A DNA stretch of 64,000 nt from Abelmoschus esculentus. Lineage: Eukaryota; Streptophyta; Magnoliopsida; Malvales; Malvaceae. Positions 56,353-64,000 of the stretch are shown piece after piece. The stretch's first letter is position 1. Each line of letters opens with the position of its first letter. The stretch spans positions 9,927,501 to 9,991,500 of the forward strand of contig JAUCBN010000020.1 in assembly GCA_035048815.1 (NCBI GenBank), written 5' to 3'. The notes below the pieces were generated by a model, which saw only the letters and a program-made list of their open reading frames with translations, was not told the DNA's origin and did not search any database. A program made the translations under genes and the position numbers.

Positions 56353-59231
56353 TTAGAATGAAGCACCTTCCACGATTTCCGTATCTGCGACCTTGACAAC
56401 AATATTTTTGCCGGAGGGCAAACCGGTTACGACATCAGACTCGATATCGCACTCGTTGACACCCCTTATGATCTTGAAGTAACCATCCTGTCCCGAGAAA
56501 TACGATAGTCGATGTCGATATTTGTAAGCATCGTAAATATGGTTTTTAAATGAATACGGAGACAAAGTTCGATGGAAAACTTACCTCACCCCAGCCTCTA
56601 TTCCACTGGTTTGCAAGAAGCTGCATTGCAGGAAAAGGTAAAATATGAATTCGAGTCGGTATACCTAAGATATTGGGACAAAGATGAAAGCCATTCATAC
56701 ATACCCAGTAATCTTCTCCGTCATCTGAAGTTCCCCATCCAATCAGCTTAACTGCATGGCCTCCCATAACGTCGCCTGTCACATGTTTGTAAACTCCGGA
56801 CTTGTAGTGAGCGAAATCCTGTAAAAATCAGGAAGAAGCTAAGTATTTCAAACTATGTTTTGCTCAGCCTCTTCATTTTGCTTGAAATTCTTGCATGGGA
56901 TGGGATTCATGCACAAGTAATAGTTTCAAAGCCAATCAAATCATTTTGAAATTGCTCATCGTTGAAGCAGGAAACTCGATAAGAAAAGCATCGTGTTCTT
57001 TCTTTACCTCATACACAGTGAAGGAGACCTCAACCGGTCCATTTGCATAAATCTCTGCCATGATATCTGCTGGATTTGAGTCAATCCTATATGCATTAAC
57101 ACTGTAGTGTTTCGATTGTTTCCAGAGAAGGTTTCCCTTAACACACTTTTTCACACATTTGGGAGTCAGATATGCTGGCTCGCAACCAGGGTGAGAACAA
57201 CCAATGTCATCAAAGTATGGATCACACTGCAACACGAAGAATACTATAAGATTACGGGGAAATTAAGGTATGCTATAATCTTAGTACTAAATGAGGCTGG
57301 ATGTCCAGAAGGTCTAATCTAATACAGAGAAAAATAACCATTTTTTTGTAAAATCTTATAATTAGATGTTTAGTCCGGGTATTCATTTTTGTTTTAAACC
57401 TGTGTCTAACACTTACACCACCGGAGCCAGATACAAAGTACATGACCCACCACCACTTCCATCACCACACACACAAAACGATTTGCAAACTTAGATCTAT
57501 ATCCACCACTCGCAAACAAGTCTGAGTAACGTAGTTTCCTGACATTATGCTTGTAAAATCAATACCTCTTCAGTAACAACACCAGCGCGTGTAAAGTATC
57601 TCCATGCAGAGATTGGATACCCTCCATCACAACCATCTCCGCATAGAAAGCCACAGCAAGCAACAACATCATTAGCAGACAGAGATACATTCTGTAATGA
57701 AAGATTTCGCAAGTAAAAATTAATGTTCACGAACTGTAATGCTCTCTTTTTTTTTCATGAAAAGGAAAAAATGAGTTCCATATACCATGCCGAAATGGAT
57801 ACAGAACCGATCAGACAGTGCTTCAACAGCACCAAAAGCCCAGAAAGAACCACAGTGACCCTAAAACATAAGCGCAGCTAAACATGCTAAGAATTTAATC
57901 ATACAAAAGAGATTAAAATTGAGAGAAATGAAAATGGGGTTACCTGATCTTTAATAACGAAAACGATCCGAGAATTGGTTCATCAATAAAGAAGAAAACA
58001 GCATCAGTCCAATTTGTTCAAAGTAACAAAAAAATTATAAACCAACACAAAACTCACCAAGAATTCTTCCGATTGTACTACATTGTGGCCATGCTGTTCT
58101 GGCATCAAAAGTAGTTGGCAGTGACTTCAAGGATCTGCCATGAGTTACAACAGGAACACCCAGAAGTTCTTTCTTAGGTGTTGGTTTGACCCCAAGAATG
58201 TGCTTAAACTCACCAACCTATGCATCAGAACAGAAATTCGGAACTAATAAGCATACAGAAATAGCGACATAAGCCAGAAAGAATGGTGACAAGGTTCTGC
58301 AAGTTTCCAACTTACAGTGTAATTAGAAAATCTAGGATTCAGGGCAGCTTCCCATCTAGCTTTGGGGTTTTCATTTACTTGTTTAACAATTGAATCCTAC
58401 ATGGTAATGATGAGAGTAAAGCATTGATCATGCTCTATATAGAAACTGAAACCATTTCCCCTCCTTAAACACATCAAATCGAGATAATACCTGAAGGATC
58501 CGAGAGTTAAGCTTGACTTCAGAAAGTTGTTCCACACCAATCACCTGCTGACAATACAGTACCAACTAAGCTCAAATTCCAACCTTGGAGGTTGAACAAT
58601 ACCAATCTAATCAAAATAGTTAATCAGACAAGAAAGCCACAATTGGAGTGGAAAAGTCCATTGGCAATGGCAACCAATCCCCTCCCCGAATTCGATATGA
58701 TCCACCAAAGAAACTAGTTCAAACCATACATAAAAAAAATAAAAAAAATAAAAAAACCCTACAAGCAGCCAATAAGCTCCCTTGAATTCTCACGTTTCAG
58801 AAAACCATTTTTAGTTTCAATTTATATTGAACTACTTTTATATCCTTTCATCGAACACATGGTAAACTAATAAAAGAAAACAATACTTTCACCACTATCA
58901 GCTCAAAAAAGCTCAACAATTTAAGAGCTTCAATCTAAAACATTGAAACGGAAGATGTTAGTCATACGTAAAAAGCAAAACTATATCAGTTAAAACCATT
59001 TTCATTTCAATCTTTTCATCAAACAGGTGGTGAACTAAGGGAGAAAACCATCTTTTCACCGCCATCAGCTCAAAAGAAGTCGACAATTGAAGAGTTTCCA
59101 TCTAAAAGACTGAAACCGAACCCAGAAAAAGAAACATCGAACGAAATCGAAAGAAAGATCGTAAATACCTTTGGGTGAACCGTGGAGAGAATCAACAAAA
59201 ACGTAGCCAAAAACAACATGGGGGAAGCCAT
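56353..59231 (-). CDS. CATHB-like: Cathepsin B-like protein with catalytic Cys replaced by Phe
   Basis: Eleven exons join to 355 codons without a lesion: 59169-59231, 58491-58544, 58316-58396, 58058-58217, 57944-57948 (5 nt), 57786-57860, 57566-57691, 57008-57226, 56705-56818, 56585-56620 and 56353-56487. All introns are GT-AG. Residues 1-21 are a signal peptide; the propeptide follows and the mature part begins near LPTTFDARTAWPQCST. Papain-family (C1A) cathepsin B marks: GCDGGYP, the occluding-loop region CSHPGCEPAYLTPKC, active-site His in MGGHAVKLIGWG, and Asn in LANQWNRGWG. The catalytic site, normally GHCGSCWAFG, reads GHCGSFWAFG (TTC at 57843-57845), so peptide hydrolysis should be lost. 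The family's usual place is the vacuole or apoplast, with roles in defence-related cell death and senescence. Length and splicing look normal, so this is a recent loss or a non-catalytic role. Confidence 0.95.
57944..57948 (-). other. 5-nt microexon of the cathepsin B-like gene
   Basis: The bases ATCAG lie between TTATTAAAG (acceptor side) and GTAACC (donor side). They are needed to join exon 4, which ends in phase 1 with G, to exon 6, which starts GGTCAC. Together they code for Asp-Gln in the conserved ILDQGHCGS. Without it the frame shifts. Confidence 0.88.
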
Positions 59232-59886
59232 ATCATCAGTTTCCAAAGAAAAAGGCAAACAAGAGAAAGTGGGGATCACAAGGTTCCAATTGCTTGAGAG
59301 CTTCCCTTTGTAGTTAAAGATTGAGAAGAAAAAGACAAAGGAGATTGATTAAATGAAGAAACTTCAAAAAATCCCATATTTTAAAGAATCATTGTGTGTT
59401 GGGAAAGTGTTGGGTTTTGTTGGACTTTAAAGCGGTTGTGGCGTTGAAATGATGGAAAAATTTTGATGCCCGTTTTCGTGGCACGCCATTGCTGCTAACT
59501 CTATGAAGATATAAATATATGGGGAAAAATCCCATATTTTTCTAGTGACGACGTTTCCGACAGCTCTTTTAATGTAGTGTCTGTGAAGATATAAATATAT
59601 ATGAAAAATTATATAATTAATCATTCATGTTTTTTATAAGTTTAATTAATTAAATATATTTATTTAATTAATTTTTTTATTTCATTTTTATTAAATAAAT
59701 TTTTATTTATAAAAATTATTTTTAAATTTAATTTATTAAATATTAATAAAAATTCATTTGGTAAAAATAATTAGGTGAAAAAAATAATTAAACTGATGCA
59801 TTTGATTGGTTGGTCACATAGGTAACGGGACGGAAATGATACATGGTATAATTTTTTTAAATACACATAACTAAAATTAATTTTAG
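59232..59886. other. Upstream region of the cathepsin B-like gene
   Basis: The 5' untranslated region and promoter should lie here on the minus strand. A candidate TATA element (minus strand, about 59505-59515, within CATATATTTATATC) lies roughly 275 bases from the start codon. The word GAAGATATAAATATAT occurs twice (59503 and 59584). Nothing else is supported. Confidence 0.35.
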
Positions 59887-59887
59887 A

Positions 59888-60375
59888 AGATATAAGGGTA
59901 AACTATAACAAAGGTCAGTCAATTATAGGTAAGATTATATTTAAGTTAGTCAATTATTAAAAGTTAGGTTTGGATCACTCAATTATAGATAATATTATAT
60001 TTGGGTCACCAAATTAATAAAGATTATATTTAGATCGCTCAATTATAGTTAATGTTACTAATGAATAAGCTAAAAACTTCATCAATTCGTATATTAGATT
60101 AATTAATGATTTCAAATGAAGTACTCTAATATTAACGAGGGTATACAAATAATTTAGAAGAAAAAATAATCAAATTGATATACTTTTTTAAATATGAAGG
60201 GTGACTCAATCGTAAACTTACCCATATATGAAAGACCTAAATATAATATTTAATAATTGAGTGACCCAAATATAATTTTACCCATAAATAAGTGACTCAA
60301 ATATAATTTTTAATAATTAAGTGATTTAAATATAATCATACTTATAATTTTTAAAATATTAACATGAGTAAATTG
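59888..60375. repeat. Inverted-repeat element of about 490 bp
   Basis: The left arm has GGGTAAACTATAAC, then repeated TCACTCAATTAT and TTATATTTGGGTCAC words; the right arm has their reverse complements (GTGACCCAAATATAATTTTA, AATAATTGAGTGACCC). The arms pair over roughly 150 bases imperfectly, and within each arm the word repeats about every 50 bases. It is probably a MITE. Confidence 0.6.
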
Positions 60376-60645
60376 CTATAAAAATAATAATTATTAATAT
60401 TAAATTAATTATAATAATATGAAATATTAAAATAAAAAATAATACTATCTTTGTTTCTTGATTTATAAAATTGTTGTCCAAAAAGAAATTTAAATTTATT
60501 ACTCTCCAACTCGTCTAGATGAATTCCGAACAAATCTTTATACACATTGACTTTATAGTTTTATAATTTTATAATCAACGAGCAGATCAAGATATAGTGT
60601 GATATCTTATAAACTAATAATGGTTCACCACACGAAAGATAAAAT

Positions 60646-61487
60646 TAGGGATGACAATAGACTAATTTGGATTAAATTTTATAAAAGTTTAAATACAATT
60701 TAATTAATAATTAAACTTTTTAAAAAATTCAAATCCATTTATATAAATCCAAATTTAATACAATAAAATATATAAAGTTTAAATTCAAATCTATTTTTAA
60801 AAAATAATAACTCAAACATATATTTTTAAATAAATAATTATTATCAAATAAATATATTTAAGTTTATAGCACAATCAACAAATATTACAATTTAATATAA
60901 AATAAATTAAAGTAACAACATAAACTATAATTAAAAAACTCAACAATAAATAAATTATCCTTACATAAACTATTTATCTTATTAGCCTATTAATATATCT
61001 ATTTTCTACATCACAATTATAAAATGCCTAATAAATATTAAGTACAATATAAAGAAATAAATTAAAAATATAATTAAAATGTTCAATTACTAGCATTGAA
61101 TAAAGAGAAAAAATTTTTAACAAACATGTTTTTATTATTCCTCTAAAACTCAACAAAAACCTATAAAATAAGAGAAAAACATAAATATAATTATAAAAGA
61201 TATTAATTGTCTAAAATATTAACAGTATATAAACTTAATTAGCATTTCAATATATATATTTAAATCTAAGAATTTTATATATTTTTATTTGGATTTAAAT
61301 ATAGATCGAATTTATATCGGATATGGATTCAGATTAAATTTGAATCGGATCATGACAATATCCATATCCAATCCACCTCTTATTAGGACTCAGACTTTTT
61401 TGGATTTGGATTCAAACTTTTTTAGTTAGATTTAAATCAAATTTTTTCTTCGAATCATATCAAATTTGAATTATATTATCATCCTTA
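60646..61487 (+). mobile_element. hAT-like non-autonomous element, copy 1
   Basis: Terminal inverted repeats are TAGGGATGACAATA and TAAGGATGATAATA. The flanks GATAAAAT (60638-60645) and AATAAAAT (61488-61495) agree in seven of eight bases, fitting the 8-bp target duplication of hAT elements. The interior is AT-rich with degenerate GATTTAAAT and GGATTCAGATT words; there is no transposase. It matches 62540-63286 in reverse orientation. Confidence 0.7.
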
Positions 61488-62539
61488 AATAAAATGCATG
61501 TATCTTCGGCTTATTTTTTAACAATACATTTATTAACGAACTCTGTAACTTTGTATTGTCAACTATAGTGGATATATGGTCAAAAACCATTTTTTCTAAG
61601 TATAAAATAATAGGTGTGGGAAAAAATTTGGTTACTCGATCTTAGTCCCAGACTCAGTTAAATTCGATAGATTTTTATTCGGTATTAATTTTGATGGGAT
61701 CAATATTAGATCTAAAATTTAGATCTCAGTCATAACCGGGATCTAGATTGAATCTTGATTTTTTGGATCCAGTATCCGGTGGGTACACAATAGGAACGAG
61801 ATCAATACCAAGTATTTCGTACTTGTTTTCTTGCTTGTAATAAATAATATTCTTTTATTTACTTTTATCAAACTTTTTCTTTATGTATGAATATTATGAG
61901 TATGACTCGATTTAGAATTTTAATTTTCAAGCTTATAATATTCAAATTTTATTATTTAATATTATTATTGGTGATTGAATTTTTTTCTCATATTGCTCAG
62001 ATTTTCTTAATAATAAACCAATTGATTGGGTACTTGGTATTAGTATCGGTTACCACTAGTAACGGGACTGATTCCTAAAATTTAAGATTTGATGTGACTA
62101 AGATCAAAATCGATTCTAATTTTTAAAACCAATAATTACCGAAATCAAGACTAATTCTAATTAAATTAGCCGGATATCTTATCTTACCCACTCTTACAAA
62201 ATAATATTTGAATGCAAAACTATATTGATACAATTGAGATAACAAGTTAATAAAAGTTCATATCGCTTCAAATTAAAATTTAAAATTAAAGTAAATGATT
62301 ACATAAATACATAATAACTAATAGAAATTAATTAACTAAATAAATATTTTATCTCCAGATTTGACCGTCATTAATCTCAATAACCTCGTTATATTGTCAA
62401 ATATAGAATATTTGAATACTTCTAAAATAAAACAATATAGAATGGTTGATAAAAGAATAAGAAAAAAAAAATGAGATGTGAAAATTTTGGATAAATGAAC
62501 TCTCTATCTATAAAAGTCCTGGCACTCCCTTTTTAGAAT
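61488..62539. other. Spacer between the two hAT-like copies
   Basis: No gene is supported. The part 61617-62200 has weakly inverted ends (GTGTGGGAAAA and, in reverse complement, GAGTGGGTAAG) and many GATCTAGATC-like words, so it could be another old inverted-repeat element. The open frame at 61887-62078 is hydrophobic by AT-richness only. Confidence 0.4.
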
Positions 62540-63286
62540 TAGAAATGATAATATAATCTAAATTTATCCAAAAAGAAATTCGATTTAAATTTGATTAAAA
62601 AAATTTAAATCAGAATCTAAAATAATAGCTTGAGTCCTAATAGCAGGTAAATCGAATATGGATATTGTAATGATCCGATCTGAATTTAATCCGAATCCAT
62701 ATTCGATATGAATCTGATTCATATATAAATCCATTTTTTTAAATTCTTAGATTTAAAAATATAGATATATATTGAAATCCTAATTAAGTTTATATATAAT
62801 TAATATTTTAGATGATTAATACCTTTTATAATTTTATTTATGTTTTATTATTACTTTATAGGTTTTTGTTGAGTTTTAGTAGAATAATGAAAGCTTGATC
62901 ATTATAATTTTTTTTCTCTATTTCCGATGCTAATAGTTGAGCATTTTAATTATATTTTTTTAGATTATAATATTTTTTAGATATTTTATAATTTTGATAT
63001 GGAAAATAAATATGTTAATAGACTAATAAGATAATAGTAGTTTATGTAAGGATAATTTATTTATTTTTGAGTTTTTTAATTGCAGTTTGAGATGTTATTT
63101 TAAAAAAGTAATTGGATTTAGACTTTTGGATTTGGATTAAGATTTTAAATATTTTATTAGATTAAATTTAGATTTATATAAATGAACTTAAATTTAAACT
63201 TAGATTCTTTTGAAAGTCTAATTATTAACTGAATTTAACTTAAAATTTATAAAATTTAATTTAAATTCGATTCATTATCATCTCTA
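62540..63286 (-). mobile_element. hAT-like non-autonomous element, copy 2 (inverted)
   Basis: In reverse complement it follows copy 1: TATCGAATATGGATTCGG, CGGATCATTACAATATCCAT and CTATTAGGACTCAAGC have counterparts at about 61310-61395. The ends are TAGAAATGATAAT and TAGAGATGATAAT. The flanking 8-mers do not match, so the target duplication has decayed or the border is off by a few bases. Confidence 0.65.
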
Positions 63287-64000
63287 AATAAAACACGCGA
63301 GGTACAATAAAAAAGATGCAACTTTTCAGCTCAATTTCCTATGATTTTTAGTTTTTAGTTTTTTTTAATCATATTTTTAGATATGTATTCATTTAAGATA
63401 TTCGATTAGTATCATTAGAATCTTCGATTATATTCCTTTTTCTATTTTTACTTCCTAATATTTATTTATTTAATACTAATATACTTTTAAATTTTTACAA
63501 ATACTTAATTAGGATCACTAAAATATTATGATCTAAAAATTTAATTTATCATAATTATGATATTAAAATTAAAAATTTAAGACCTAAAAATTATGATTTT
63601 AAAAATTAATATTTAAATATTTAATTTGAAACTCTTACTTATCACATGAAATAATTAGATTAAATAAATTAGATCTAAAAATTAGGATTTAATAGTTAAT
63701 AATTTTTAAATAATTAGATTCAATAATTAGATCGAACTAGATGTTGAAATACATAAGATCTTATCAAATCACATATTTAAATAATTTTTAAAAAAAATTA
63801 AATTTTTAATAATAATATTTAAAGATGTCAAAATCTTTCATTTATTAAAGATCAATACTCGAACGATAAATTGAACGTCGTATTTTCGTAGAAAGCAAAT
63901 TTCATATAATAAATTAATCAAGACTCTTTAATTTTTAGAAGACCTCACTATAATAAAAACGTAAAATTATTTATTCTAGTTTTAAATTCGATTATCAAAG
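63287..64000. other. AT-rich stretch at the window end
   Basis: No gene, RNA or clear repeat is supported. Words such as AAAATTTAAGATCTAAAAATTA recur irregularly between 63520 and 63720. Confidence 0.5.

Noticed and set aside
1..64000. tRNA, rRNA or other structured RNA genes
   Set aside because: I looked for B-box-like GGTTCGA words with matching arms and for rRNA phrases and saw none that I could support without computation.

Overview
This is a window of plant nuclear DNA from a eudicot. It is AT-rich, has spliced genes with GT-AG introns, and is dominated by LTR retrotransposons, small inverted-repeat transposons and decayed genes. The protein families and the style of the LTRs remind me of Malvaceae (cotton, cacao or Hibiscus relatives). 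That placement is an inference from memory of similar sequences and was not tested. Only two protein genes look intact: a one-exon R2R3-MYB repressor of subgroup 22 (18522-19451, minus) and an 11-exon cathepsin B-like gene (56353-59231, minus). The cathepsin B-like gene has a complete 355-codon frame, but its catalytic cysteine is replaced by phenylalanine.

Layout. 1-2090: parts of a Gypsy-like LTR with a 25-bp minisatellite. 3060-5781: broken Ty1/copia element, minus. 7466-18110: a run of decayed host genes, namely a B3-domain gene (minus), an At4g14100-like fragment (plus), a truncated aspartic protease (minus) and an 11-exon MRG chromatin-reader gene (plus) carrying a 444-bp Mutator-type MITE. 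The intact MYB follows directly. Several different families decayed beside one surviving transcription factor looks like a fractionated duplicate segment. 22700-26953: LTR-like block holding two arrays of short hairpins whose stems change in a compensatory way, plus other tandem repeats. 27600-32100: AT-rich, few features.

32125-42570: a copia element split by a younger Athila-like, pol-defective LTR element (32642-39620). 43272-54830: a roughly 2.9-kb tandem duplication. Copy A took in a 4.2-kb gag-only copia element and a 1.9-kb solo LTR; copy B took in a 256-bp MITE. Each copy supplies the empty site for the other's insertions. 56353-59231: cathepsin B-like gene. 59880-63290: inverted-repeat elements, including two hAT-like copies in opposite orientation.

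The genes do not form an operon or pathway; their association is positional. The strongest leads are the cathepsin B-like pseudoenzyme with its 5-nt microexon, and the covarying hairpin arrays at 24868-25324 and 26044-26366.
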